A DNA stretch of 28,443 bases from an uncultured Lachnospiraceae bacterium (GTDB lineage Bacteria > Bacillota > Clostridia > Lachnospirales > Lachnospiraceae). The stretch is taken from contig CAJTJZ010000005.1 in the NCBI GenBank assembly GCA_910576895.1, forward strand, positions 67,241 to 95,683, in the 5' to 3' direction. A program made the translations under genes and the position numbers. This document shows, one piece after another, positions 1 through 8,665 of the stretch. The notes under the pieces are model-generated. The model made no database searches and was not told where the DNA came from. It saw only the letters and a list, made by a program, of their open reading frames with translations. Position 1 is the first letter of the stretch; every line of letters starts with the position of its first letter.

Positions 1-3000
1 ATTCTAGCAGCTTCTCTTGGTGTTATTGCTCTATTTAACTCCGGATGAGAATTGGTTCCATTAGAAGGTGTATCAAATCTGGTGTCTATTGTTGGTGATA
101 CTGTATCAATAATAATGCCTTGCGAACGAAGATAAGTAATATTACCACCATTATCTTCTATTTTTGCATAAATAACTAACTTGCCCTCTTTAATTTCCAA
201 ATTAACGGAAACTGTATGAGCTTTTGTGCCTGTTGTTGACGGAGAAGACTCTTTCCAATTAAAGTTATCCTTACCTGCATAAATTTGCAATTCTGTAAAA
301 ATTTCCTTTTCCGTTCCAACATAGTATGAAATGGATTTAATTCCTTCTTCAGCATCATTTCCTTGAATCTTAACTGGTATTGTATTTTTATTATAAAACT
401 TGCTGTAAGTAATATTTTTTTCAAAAGAATGCCAGCTATTGCCATCTGTTCCTTCTATCTCAATTGTTCCTGTTGGATATATGGAATCTCCGACTCCTTC
501 AACTACAATTGTTTTATTCTCTATTATATTCTTAATTATATAAAGACCTTCGGAATCTACTGTTATCTTTTGCTTTTTCTCTGTTCCATTTACATTTGTA
601 GTTGCATAAACAGCAAAATCAAGTGTTTTATTATAACCATCAGCAAACTCTATTTTAAAGCTATAAGAACCTCCTTCTTCGATTTTATTTTCTCCTAACC
701 ATCCCTCACTCTTTTCTTGTACTGGTGTAATCTTATAATGATTTTTCTCTGTTTCTGCTGGAAGCGTTATATCATAAATATCTAATGTTTTAATTTTTGT
801 TGGTTCACTAACAGATGATTCTATATAATTTCCATTTTCTACTAATTTTGCATAAAAATTATATGTTGTACCTTTTTCCAAATCATTAATTGTTGGTGAT
901 GTCTTCCAATCCTTTATATCGATAGGTATTGCCTCATTATCTTTTACTGCACAATATACTGCACCCTCTATTTTTTTTAAGGTAACACTATATGATGTTT
1001 TTGATAATACTTGTGGTGGCTGTGGCTGTTCTGGTGTTCCCTTTTGTGATACAATTGTAAATTCTTGTTCCATAAATGCTTTGCTATTTTTATCTGTTAT
1101 TTTTATCTTAAATGTAAATGGACCTTTATTTACATCTTCTTCCAAAGAACCTTCAATTCTATTTTCAATTAATTTTAATCCTTTTGGCAAACTAGAATTT
1201 TCTGCAAGCTCATACTGATATTCACCTGTACCACCGTTTGGTTTATTAAGTTCCTGAGAATATTGTCCTTTATATCTTGCAGGATCTAACTTTTGAGGTT
1301 CAAATGTTAAATTATTTACTGTCCAATGTGCATATAATGTTGTATTTCCAGCACTTGTATAATGATCTGTTTCATTAACTTTATTTCCACTAATTTTATC
1401 TGTATACCATCCTGCAAAGGTATAACCTGTTTTTGTTGATGTTGGTAACTCCCCATATTCATTATTATAAATAACTTCCTTTGTTTGCGAAGTAATAGAA
1501 CCTCCATCTGCATTAAAAGTTATCGTATATGTTTTTGCTTCCCATTTAGCAGTTAATGTTATATTGTTTGTAACCGTTACCTTTTTATCTGCTATAATTT
1601 GTGTTCCTTCTGTATTTCCTTCTTCTTTTAAAAACCACCCTACAAAGTCATAACCTGTTTTTGTTGGTGTTGGTAACTCCCCATATTCTTTATTATAAAT
1701 AACTTCCTTTGTTTGCGAAGTAGCAGAACCTCCATCTGCATCAAAAGTTACTGTATATGTTTTTGCTTTCCACTTAGCAGTTAATGTTATATTATCTGTA
1801 ATCGTTACCTTTTTATCTGCTGTAATTTGTGTTCCCTCTGTATTTCCTTCTTCTTTTAAAAACCACCCTACAAAGTCATAACCTGTTTTTGTTGGTGTTG
1901 GTAATTCTCCATATTCATTATTATAAATAACTTCTTTTGCTCCTGAATCAACAGAACCTCCGTCTGCATCAAAAGTTACTGTATATGTTTTTGCTTTCCA
2001 CTTAGCAGTTAATATTATATTGTCTGTAACCGTTACCTTTTTATCTGCTGTAATTTGTATCTCCTCTGTATTTCCTTCTTCTTTTAAAAACCACCCTACA
2101 AAGTCATAACCTGTTCTTGTTGGTGTTGGTAACTCCCCATATTCTTTATCATAAACAATGCTCTTTTTTTCTGGTTCAACCAAGCCTTGATTTGGATCAA
2201 AAGATATCGTATATTGATTGTTTTCCCATTGTGCATATAATTTAGTATTATTATCTATAACTTCAACTTTTGTATCCTTTGTTATCTGTTCTCCTCCTGT
2301 TTCCTGATCATACCAGCCTTTAAAAGTATAACCTGTACGTTCTGGAACAACTTTTGAAATTTCTTTATAAGTACCATTATAAGTTACATTAATACTAGCA
2401 GGTTCTGTATCTAGTTCTTTATGTCCCTCATAATATTCTAACGTTACCTTAAATGTAGCTTCTGCCCAATGTGCATATAATGTTGTATTTCCAGCATTTG
2501 TATAATGATCTGTTTCATTAATTTCGTTTCCACTAATTTTATCTGTATACCAGCCAACAAAATTATAACCTGGTTTTATTGCTTTTGGGAATGTTCCATA
2601 TTCTTCATCATATGTAACTGTTTTATTATATTTCGTTGTACTTTCTGGTTCAGTATTTGGTTCTATAATTGTTCCACCTTCACTAGAAAAAGTTACCGTA
2701 TATGTTTTTGGTGTCCATAATGCATATAAAGTAATACTACTATTCTCACTTGGTCTTAGATATGTAGTTTCTGTTATTTTTCCAATAATAGAATTATTTT
2801 TATATTCTGTTAATTCTGTTATACTTTCCAAATCTGTTTCTATTGATGGAACTGATGAACACCAGCCAATAAAATTATAACCGCTACGACTAGGCTTTTG
2901 CATAATACCAAATTGTTCATCATATTCTACTGTTCGATTTGAACAAACAGATCCACCTCTACTGTCAAATTGAACTTGATAAGAATTTGCTTTCCATCTT

Positions 3001-6000
3001 GGAACTAAAATTAAATTATCTTCTATAATTGGTGTGCTAAGACTAAATTCTGTTTCTGTTCCTTCTTTTTTCCAACCAACAAGAGAATACCCCTCTTTCT
3101 TAGGTAAATTCTGTGGTGTAACAGCTTGCTGATTATAATTTACTTCTTGTCTTTCAATTTCTTTTTGCCCATCTTTAAAAATTACTGTGAATTTTTTATA
3201 AACTGTAAATTTATTAATAAGTTCCACATTACCCGCACTATCTACTGCTCTAATACTATAAGAATAGTTATTTCCAATTGGACTTATTATATATTCATAA
3301 GCATCAGGAGTACTAGAACTAATTCTTGTAACTTCACACTTTTCTTTCTGAGTAGTTTCATCTAAAATTTTATATTTTCCATTGTTATCATATTTTGCGG
3401 TTATTAAATTGACATTATCTAAAAAAATTTCTTTTAATTTAGATGTATCCTCTACTTTAAACTTAACATCACCATAATAAGCACCGCTATTAGAAATTCC
3501 CGTAATAACTGGTTTTGTACTTTCAAATACCAGCTTATCTGAATTTAAATAAAAACTATTTCCTGCCTTATCTATAATTCTTGCATAAATAATATAATTT
3601 GATTCTGGAGTTAAAGAAAATGCTCCTTCATATCTTTTCCATTTAGTTTCGTCTATCTCATCTAAAGTATATTTTTCAGAAGAACAAAAATAAGAAATTG
3701 TATCCACACCACTTTCTTCATCTGTTCCACTAATTATTACATTCTGTGCCTCTTTAAAATATTTATTATCAGATAACTCATGCCAATCATTCCAACTATT
3801 TTCTTGTTGAATTTGAATTGTTCCGTTTGGATTTTTTATATCAATATTAACTAAAACGGAAATTTTATCTGTAATGTAATTTGTTCCGTTTTGTTGTAAG
3901 TAAAAATTAATATCATGTTTTCCCGGATTATCTTTTGATATAGAAATAAAACCATCATTCCCTGTTGAATAAGTAGAATCTATAATTTCATATCCACTTG
4001 CTGGCTCTATTATAACATTATCTTTATACCATTCCCTATTTTGTACCTCACTGTTATTTACTTTCAACGTATATGGCTTCTCTGGTGTTGGCAAATAACT
4101 AATTGTAAATTTCTTACTTGCAGAAGCTGCTTTATAATTTTTATCTGCTGCTATCTTTACTTCTATCCAATAAGTACCCGGTTTAGAAGGTATCGTTCCA
4201 GATGGCAAAGGATTACCAATTTCTCCATTATTATCCTCATAATAATTATCTTCTAGTATATCTTGATCTTGTATCGTTGTTCCATTTATTTCCACTTTTG
4301 AACGAATATCAGCAATTGGATTATTATCAAAGATTTTATTAAGATTTCCAATGGTAATTGTCCGTTCTGCTTTTTTTACTGTAAATGTAGCAACATCACT
4401 TGTAACCTTTTTTATTTCCCCATTATCTTTTCTTGTTGCTGTAACTTCACAATAAAAATAATATGTGCCAGCATCTTCATATTTATTCTTTGGAATTGTT
4501 AATTGAGAACTTTTAGTCTGCGTTCCTACAAGTTCTTTATTATCTGTTTCTGTTTTCTCATACCATTGATAGCTTAACTCATAATTATCCTCATTCGCAA
4601 TTTCTGCCTTAATTTGCATAAATGCATTTTCATATCCATATACTTTTTCTACATTTGCTGGCTGCACTGTAATTTTCGGTGTTGCTGCTGCTTCTATTGT
4701 CCATACTGCTGTAAATGTTTTATCTTGATCAATTGTTACACTTTCTCCTGCTGCATATTTCTTAGTTGTAGTATCTGTAGCATTCTTATCTTGCCAGTAA
4801 CTAAACTTATATCCTGATTGACTAACTCCTTGCAATAATGAAAAGGATGGATCTATAAACTGTTTTCCAATACAATATCTTATTCCTGTTTCATTTTTTG
4901 GTAAACCAGCAATAGACATTTGTTCTGATTCTTTATTTGGAACTACTCCAGCTTCATAAGTAACTGTAACATTCTTTTTATATACTGCATAATACGTTGT
5001 ATTTTTTGAAATTGAAATTTCTTCTCCCGATTTTATAATAGAATTTATAGTATCTTCTGATGTTGACCATCCAACTGCACTCCATCCTTCTTTCTCTGGT
5101 AATGATGGCATTTCTATTGTTGCAGTTGCTCCTTCAGTATAAATAGATTTACTAAGTGTTTGTGTCGCATCTGTTACCAAATCAGCATCTATAAAAGTAG
5201 CTTTTATAGATTTTTCAAAAATAGCGTATAATACAATATCACTTTTATTAATAGAAATTTCTGAAAGTCCTACTTTTGCAGATGGATTTGTATTCCATCC
5301 AATAAATGTCCATCCGTTCTTATCTGCACTTGGAATATCTGCAGCAACACTTCCATCGGTTTCTTTTAACTTAATAGTTTTACTAACCTCACCCTCTATG
5401 CTTTTGTCATTATTAATTTGATCTCCACCATTAACATCAAATGTTATGGTATATTTTCCATAAATCTTATTTGCGTTTATTAATGGTGCATTTAATCCAG
5501 AAGATGCATAACTATTAATTCCATCTATTTTTTCCCAACTAGCTTTACTTCCTGCATAATTAACATATTGTAAGGAACTACAATTTTGAAAGCTATAATC
5601 AGAAATTTTTATCATATTTTCTGGAATATCAACACTTTGTAAATTTTTACAATCCTTAAAACATGAACCACCTAATGTCACAATATTCTCTGGAATCGTA
5701 ATACCTGTCAAACCTGTACATCCTTCAAAACACCCAAATGGCAATTCTGTAAGTCTTGACAAATTTGATAAATTAACTTTTTCTATTCCGGAACATCCAT
5801 AAAAACATCTTTGTGATAATCCTGTAATAGCACAATTATTTTCTGCTATTACCTCTTTAATATTTGTATAACCTTGAAAATCTTTTGTTACTTCTCCAGA
5901 ACCTTGCAACGTTAATATACCATTTTTATCAAAAGTATATTTTGGCCCATTTTCATCCGTTCCACAACTAATTGCTCCTTTAGTCGTAATATCTAATATA

Positions 6001-6170
6001 TTTATAGAAGTATTTTCTTTTGTACCTTCTATAGCTTCACTTTCTTCTGTTGCTGCATAGACTGTAAAGATACTTTTCCCATTTCCTGAAACTATTGAAA
6101 CCGCTGTTACCGTTGTCGCCAGTACAACTGCTAATCCTTTTTTCCATTTTATTTTTCGTTTTTTTCTCAT
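1..6170 (-). CDS. Giant secreted repeat protein (BspA-type LRR, InlB B-repeats, Ig-like), C-terminus off window
   Basis: An open frame of about 2056 codons runs from the ATG at 6170 to the left edge without a stop. Residues 1-40 form a signal peptide: a basic MRKKRKIKWKK start, a hydrophobic core and an AA site near YAATEE. Residues ~45-235 look like BspA-type leucine-rich repeats (CFEGCTGLTGITIPENI and similar). Residues ~236-490 hold three diverged InlB-type B-repeats (TITFDVNGGD...GWTFIGW). Residues ~494-700 look Ig/MBG-like (YQWYEKTET; DAGTYYFYCEV). Residues ~780-985 contain two modules of the DKAGN type. Residues ~986-1619 contain eight more B-repeats of the form TVTFDADGGS...GYDFVGWF...TAKW. 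Ig/FN3-like modules follow, to the edge. Proteins of this build are surface adhesins or cell-wall-associated proteins; function here is inferred. AAGGGCGGG precedes the ATG. The anchoring signal, if any, lies outside the window. Confidence 0.9.
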   Translation of the reverse strand, partial: MRKKRKIKWKKGLAVVLATTVTAVSIVSGNGKSIFTVYAATEESEAIEGTKENTSINILDITTKGAISCGTDENGPKYTFDKNGILTLQGSGEVTKDFQGYTNIKEVIAENNCAITGLSQRCFYGCSGIEKVNLSNLSRLTELPFGCFEGCTGLTGITIPENIVTLGGSCFKDCKNLQSVDIPENMIKISDYSFQNCSSLQYVNYAGSKASWEKIDGINSYASSGLNAPLINANKIYGKYTITFDVNGGDQINNDKSIEGEVSKTIKLKETDGSVAADIPSADKNGWTFIGWNTNPSAKVGLSEISINKSDIVLYAIFEKSIKATFIDADLVTDATQTLSKSIYTEGATATIEMPSLPEKEGWSAVGWSTSEDTINSIIKSGEEISISKNTTYYAVYKKNVTVTYEAGVVPNKESEQMSIAGLPKNETGIRYCIGKQFIDPSFSLLQGVSQSGYKFSYWQDKNATDTTTKKYAAGESVTIDQDKTFTAVWTIEAAATPKITVQPANVEKVYGYENAFMQIKAEIANEDNYELSYQWYEKTETDNKELVGTQTKSSQLTIPKNKYEDAGTYYFYCEVTATRKDNGEIKKVTSDVATFTVKKAERTITIGNLNKIFDNNPIADIRSKVEINGTTIQDQDILEDNYYEDNNGEIGNPLPSGTIPSKPGTYWIEVKIAADKNYKAASASKKFTISYLPTPEKPYTLKVNNSEVQNREWYKDNVIIEPASGYEIIDSTYSTGNDGFISISKDNPGKHDINFYLQQNGTNYITDKISVLVNIDIKNPNGTIQIQQENSWNDWHELSDNKYFKEAQNVIISGTDEESGVDTISYFCSSEKYTLDEIDETKWKRYEGAFSLTPESNYIIYARIIDKAGNSFYLNSDKLVFESTKPVITGISNSGAYYGDVKFKVEDTSKLKEIFLDNVNLITAKYDNNGKYKILDETTQKEKCEVTRISSSTPDAYEYIISPIGNNYSYSIRAVDSAGNVELINKFTVYKKFTVIFKDGQKEIERQEVNYNQQAVTPQNLPKKEGYSLVGWKKEGTETEFSLSTPIIEDNLILVPRWKANSYQVQFDSRGGSVCSNRTVEYDEQFGIMQKPSRSGYNFIGWCSSVPSIETDLESITELTEYKNNSIIGKITETTYLRPSENSSITLYALWTPKTYTVTFSSEGGTIIEPNTEPESTTKYNKTVTYDEEYGTFPKAIKPGYNFVGWYTDKISGNEINETDHYTNAGNTTLYAHWAEATFKVTLEYYEGHKELDTEPASINVTYNGTYKEISKVVPERTGYTFKGWYDQETGGEQITKDTKVEVIDNNTKLYAQWENNQYTISFDPNQGLVEPEKKSIVYDKEYGELPTPTRTGYDFVGWFLKEEGNTEEIQITADKKVTVTDNIILTAKWKAKTYTVTFDADGGSVDSGAKEVIYNNEYGELPTPTKTGYDFVGWFLKEEGNTEGTQITADKKVTITDNITLTAKWKAKTYTVTFDADGGSATSQTKEVIYNKEYGELPTPTKTGYDFVGWFLKEEGNTEGTQIIADKKVTVTNNITLTAKWEAKTYTITFNADGGSITSQTKEVIYNNEYGELPTSTKTGYTFAGWYTDKISGNKVNETDHYTSAGNTTLYAHWTVNNLTFEPQKLDPARYKGQYSQELNKPNGGTGEYQYELAENSSLPKGLKLIENRIEGSLEEDVNKGPFTFKIKITDKNSKAFMEQEFTIVSQKGTPEQPQPPQVLSKTSYSVTLKKIEGAVYCAVKDNEAIPIDIKDWKTSPTINDLEKGTTYNFYAKLVENGNYIESSVSEPTKIKTLDIYDITLPAETEKNHYKITPVQEKSEGWLGENKIEEGGSYSFKIEFADGYNKTLDFAVYATTNVNGTEKKQKITVDSEGLYIIKNIIENKTIVVEGVGDSIYPTGTIEIEGTDGNSWHSFEKNITYSKFYNKNTIPVKIQGNDAEEGIKSISYYVGTEKEIFTELQIYAGKDNFNWKESSPSTTGTKAHTVSVNLEIKEGKLVIYAKIEDNGGNITYLRSQGIIIDTVSPTIDTRFDTPSNGTNSHPELNRAITPREAAR
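1406..2317 (-). repeat. Tandem 228-bp (76-codon) B-repeat units inside the giant protein
   Basis: An anchor sequence (ACCAnCCTnCAAAG on the plus strand) recurs at 1406, 1634, 1862 and 2090, an exact 228-bp period, so each unit is 76 codons and in frame. The two middle units are almost identical at DNA level. Flanking units at 2312 and 2549 keep the protein motif (GYxFxGW) but have different length (222 and 237 bp spacing) and lower DNA identity. Each unit encodes one InlB-type B-repeat of the sequence pattern TVTFDADGGS, EYGELPTPTKTGYDFVGW, then TLTAKW. The near identity suggests recent duplication or gene conversion. Confidence 0.88.
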
Positions 6171-6358
6171 AATTCCCGCCCTTCTTTCCATCTAATTTCG
6201 TTAATATATTCTAACTTTTTTGCATAAAAAGACTTTTCTAATCTATCTATCGGCGAGATATTTTGCACAATTAATATATCCTTTAATTTTTTCTCCTTAT
6301 CTTTCAAATTTCTTACAATTTTAAAATTAAATTTTCTAATCTTTCTGATTTTTAGCAA
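6167..6358 (-). CDS. Possible small basic protein, overlapping the start of the giant gene
   Basis: A 63-codon frame begins at a TTG (6358) and ends with TGA overlapping the ATG of the giant secreted protein (ATGA at 6170-6167). The product would be very basic and Lys/Ile-rich (MLKIRKIRKFNFKIVRN...), with no recognisable domain, signal peptide or membrane segment. The nearest Shine-Dalgarno-like sequence (AAAGGA, about 6375-6380) is some 15 bases upstream, farther than usual, and the start is not ATG. A possible promoter for the giant gene (6247-6273) lies inside it. The ATGA overlap could mean translational coupling, but it could equally be chance open frame in AT-rich leader DNA. I lean towards the latter. 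Confidence 0.22.
   Translation of the reverse strand: MLKIRKIRKFNFKIVRNLKDKEKKLKDILIVQNISPIDRLEKSFYAKKLEYINEIRWKEGREL
6247..6273 (-). promoter_or_regulatory. Candidate sigma-28/SigD-like promoter before the giant secreted protein
   Basis: On the minus strand, TAAT (6273-6270) is followed after 15 bases by GCCGATAG (6254-6247). The Bacillus SigD/FliA consensus is TAAA-N15-GCCGATAT, so this matches 3 of 4 and 7 of 8 positions with exact spacing. It lies about 77 bases upstream of the ATG at 6170. It is a single motif match in AT-rich DNA and no flagellar gene is in the window. Confidence 0.35.
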
Positions 6359-6380
6359 TATCTTTAGTAAAGATTCCTTT

Positions 6381-6965
6381 TTAGAAAAGCCATTCGTTTT
6401 CCAAAATGGTTACATCCTTTTGTACTTTTTCAAGAAATACACAATTTCTGTTTTCTTCTTCTTTCAATTCTTCTATATAATCTTTCATAAAATAAAATGC
6501 TTCTGGAAATTTTTCTTTCATATTCTCAGTATTATAATCTGTTCTATAAATAGCTTTAGAAAGTTTTATCATCTTTTCTAAAATAGTATTGTCATAATGA
6601 GATGGCATCATATTTGCAAGAAGTCCAATCAAACAATTTCCATAACTGCTACGAGAACAACAAGAAAAATCTAAATTTTTTCTTATAGCATAATCCATTA
6701 TTTCCTGATTACTTTCTGTTAGAGCAAGAACACATTTACAAGCACGCAATTTAATTTCCATAACAGGATCATTTTGAACTACCATATTTTCTACAATTGT
6801 ATTTTGTACTTTAGCAGAAGTCATTTTTCCAATTTCCTGATAAGCAGCAATAAAATTACAGGCATCTAACGCTTCTAATACTATTTTAATCGTAGGAAAT
6901 CCTAAAACACATTTAAAATTAGCGGCTAAGTATTTCCTTAACTGGTAGTAACTTCTATCTAACAT
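6381..6965 (-). CDS. Hypothetical helical protein, 194 aa
   Basis: I do not recognise this protein. It is predicted mostly helical, with repeated amphipathic segments (RSYYQLRKYLAAN, TIKIVLEALDACNFIAAYQEIG, EIKLRACKCVLALT) that resemble HEAT-type helical repeats, though no repeat unit is clear enough to claim. It has no signal peptide or membrane segment, and carries seven or so cysteines, including CC in the middle (DFSCCSRSS). I chose the ATG at 6965 because GAAAGAAGG lies 9 bases upstream; a GTG at 7046 would give 221 aa but has no ribosome binding site. It starts shortly downstream of the toxin gene on the same strand and may share its transcript. It ends with TAA about 210 bp before the giant secreted protein. 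Confidence 0.62.
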   Translation of the reverse strand: MLDRSYYQLRKYLAANFKCVLGFPTIKIVLEALDACNFIAAYQEIGKMTSAKVQNTIVENMVVQNDPVMEIKLRACKCVLALTESNQEIMDYAIRKNLDFSCCSRSSYGNCLIGLLANMMPSHYDNTILEKMIKLSKAIYRTDYNTENMKEKFPEAFYFMKDYIEELKEEENRNCVFLEKVQKDVTILENEWLF

Positions 6966-7054
6966 ATCTTCCAGCCTTCTTTCCTTTACAACTCTTTTTC
7001 TAATATTCAGACAAAAATAATGTATCGTCCAACTAATGTCTTTCACATTTCATT

Positions 7055-7330
7055 TTAAAATAAATCGCTATGTGTTCCTGTCCTTGTAAGATATAATATC
7101 AATTCCACTTTATCAATTTCATACACAAGAAGCCAATCTGGTATGATATGACATTCTCGGCAGTTAACATAATCTCCAGTTAAACTATGATCACGATTTT
7201 TTTCAAGTAATTGCTCTCCATTAGCCAGCTTCTTAATTATATCTGTTAATAATAAAATATCATATCCTCTTTTTTGTACTTTTTTTAAGTCTCGTTGAAA
7301 TTTAGTAGTCGGTTTTACTATATATTTCAT
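7055..7330 (-). CDS. yafQ: YafQ-family mRNA interferase toxin
   Basis: The 91-residue protein belongs to the RelE/YafQ toxin superfamily: ribosome-dependent endoribonucleases that cut mRNA during translation. The start MKYIVKPTTKFQRDLKKVQKRG, the middle segment LTGDYVNCRECHIIPDWLLVYEI and the C-terminal RTGTHSDLF are typical. The histidine in THSDLF corresponds to the catalytic His87 of E. coli YafQ, and acidic and basic residues in the core (H, D, R) are retained, so the toxin looks intact. Its ATG overlaps the antitoxin stop by ATGA (7330-7327), so translation is probably coupled to the antitoxin. Normal family length is about 90 residues. Confidence 0.92.
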   Translation of the reverse strand: MKYIVKPTTKFQRDLKKVQKRGYDILLLTDIIKKLANGEQLLEKNRDHSLTGDYVNCRECHIIPDWLLVYEIDKVELILYLTRTGTHSDLF

Positions 7331-7602
7331 GCCAGTAGATCCTTCATCATTGCATCAACATCTGTATAGGATTTCCCCATGGAAAAGTTCTGTTTCATTT
7401 GACGCACTTCTTCTATTGCTTCTTTTGTTTCCTTGTTAGGAATATCCATAGAAATCTTAAAAGGTATTCCCTGTTCTCTCACAGCCTGTTTTGCTGATAT
7501 TGTAAAAAAAGTTGTCATATCCATTCCAAGATTAGATACCAGTTCCTGCAATTGAAGTTTCAAATCCTCATCTATTCTCATTGTTATATTTGTCGTTGCC
7601 AT
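7327..7602 (-). CDS. dinJ: RelB/DinJ-family antitoxin
   Basis: The 91-residue protein has an N-terminal ribbon-helix-helix (TNITMRIDEDLKLQLQELVSNLGMDMTTFFTISAKQAV), which in DinJ/RelB proteins dimerises and binds the operator. Its C-terminal part (ETKEAIEEVRQMK...YTDVDAMMKDLLA) should be the toxin-neutralising segment. It precedes and overlaps the toxin gene, as is usual for these type II pairs. A strong ribosome binding site (AAGGAAGGAG) lies upstream of the ATG and a consensus promoter is immediately before it. Autorepression by antitoxin and toxin-antitoxin complex is family knowledge; no clear operator palindrome is visible here. Confidence 0.92.
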   Translation of the reverse strand: MATTNITMRIDEDLKLQLQELVSNLGMDMTTFFTISAKQAVREQGIPFKISMDIPNKETKEAIEEVRQMKQNFSMGKSYTDVDAMMKDLLA

Positions 7603-7625
7603 AATATCAACTCCTTCCTTACAAG

Positions 7626-7654
7626 ATTATATTATGCAAAAAACGTCATGTCAA
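7626..7654 (-). promoter_or_regulatory. Consensus SigA promoter of the dinJ-yafQ pair
   Basis: TTGACA (7654-7649) and TATAAT (7631-7626) are separated by 17 bases: a perfect housekeeping promoter, 24 bases ahead of the antitoxin start. Such a strong promoter fits a gene kept in check by autorepression. Confidence 0.85.
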
Positions 7655-7758
7655 TACATTGTATATATATTGCACACAATTACTAACAAGCAGATTTTCT
7701 TCTTATCTATCAAACCATCTACATCATATTCAAACAAAAATAAATAATCTTTTTCTCT

Positions 7759-8226
7759 TTACTTTAAGGAATATTTTTCCTGAAGTTGTTTTAATAATCC
7801 TTTACATCCTCTAAGTACATCATCATATGTTCGATCAAAATTACCTGTATACCATGGATCGGCAATATCACCAAATTCCCCTGCAAATTCCAATAAATTA
7901 CATACTTTCTTTTCTGGATCAGCACCTACTATTCGCAAAATATTTCTATAATTCATACGATCCATGCCAATAATATAATCATAATGTTTATAGTCACTCT
8001 TTTTTAATTGTATTGCATATTTACCTTCTGTAGAAATCCCTAATGTACGTAATTTATTTCTTGTTCCATAGTGTACAGGATTTCCTATTTCTTCTGTACT
8101 TGTTGCAGCAGAAGCAATATGAAATTTATCTTCAATCCCTGCTTTCTTTACTAAATCACGCATAACAAATTCAGCCATTGGACTTCTACAAATATTTCCA
8201 TGGCACACGAAAAGTATCTTAATCAT
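7759..8226 (-). CDS. Low-molecular-weight protein tyrosine phosphatase
   Basis: This 155-residue protein has the complete active site of the low-molecular-weight protein tyrosine phosphatase family: the P-loop CHGNICRSP (Cys8 nucleophile, Arg14) and the general-acid loop DPW near residue 122 (IADPWYTGNFD). Length is normal for the family. It would remove phosphate from phosphotyrosine in the cytoplasm; the partner kinase is not in the window. It is the last gene of a probable three-gene unit with the upstream hypothetical protein (26-bp gap) and GNAT acetyltransferase. GGAGGAAC lies upstream of the ATG, somewhat distant. No clear terminator follows. Confidence 0.95.
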   Translation of the reverse strand: MIKILFVCHGNICRSPMAEFVMRDLVKKAGIEDKFHIASAATSTEEIGNPVHYGTRNKLRTLGISTEGKYAIQLKKSDYKHYDYIIGMDRMNYRNILRIVGADPEKKVCNLLEFAGEFGDIADPWYTGNFDRTYDDVLRGCKGLLKQLQEKYSLK

Positions 8227-8252
8227 AATAAAAGTTCCTCCAAAAATTGTAA

Positions 8253-8633
8253 TTATATCATGTTTCCATCTTCAACCTTTACTGCTATTTGCCACTTATC
8301 TTCATAAATAATCGTACCTACAAAATTTGTATAAACCACGTCATATTCTTGATTATATTTATCCAATAATGCAATTGCAGGTTGTAGTTTAGAATACATT
8401 TCCTGTGAATTATCACATTTAAAAAATGTAATTACTTTTTCATGATTTACACATGGTTCTGGTTCTGGAAGATTCTCTTTAAACCAAGTATCAATTTCTA
8501 TAAATAATTCTTTTTCATTTTCTGATAATATCCCATTATAAATTAAATTCCAACAAAGACTAAATACTCCTTTGGGATACTTCGTTATATAAGATGTTTC
8601 TCTTCCTTGTATTCTCATATATTTATAATTCAT
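8253..8633 (-). CDS. Hypothetical protein, 126 aa
   Basis: I do not recognise this protein. It is soluble and mixed alpha/beta, with an aromatic-rich N-terminal half (YITKYPKGVFSLCWNLIYNG), an acidic central stretch (KENLPEPEPCVNHEK) and a C-terminal beta-rich end (YTNFVGTIIYEDKWQIAVKVED). It has no signal peptide or membrane segment. GAGGTT lies 6 bases before the ATG at 8633, supporting that start. It sits between a GNAT acetyltransferase (32-bp gap) and a tyrosine phosphatase (26-bp gap), so it is probably co-transcribed with them. The context gives no clear function. Confidence 0.75.
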   Translation of the reverse strand: MNYKYMRIQGRETSYITKYPKGVFSLCWNLIYNGILSENEKELFIEIDTWFKENLPEPEPCVNHEKVITFFKCDNSQEMYSKLQPAIALLDKYNQEYDVVYTNFVGTIIYEDKWQIAVKVEDGNMI

Positions 8634-8665
8634 AATTCCAACCTCATAATACTTTCTTTTTTATG

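Noticed and set aside
1406..2317. CRISPR-like array
   Set aside because: The repeated DNA has a 228-bp period, is coding throughout and encodes protein repeats; no short repeats with unique spacers exist.
363..4817. Several plus-strand open frames of 60-110 codons opposite the giant secreted protein
   Set aside because: They are rich in Cys, Phe, Ile and Tyr without recognisable motifs, lack ribosome binding sites, and are antisense to a continuous 2056-codon frame with clear domains.
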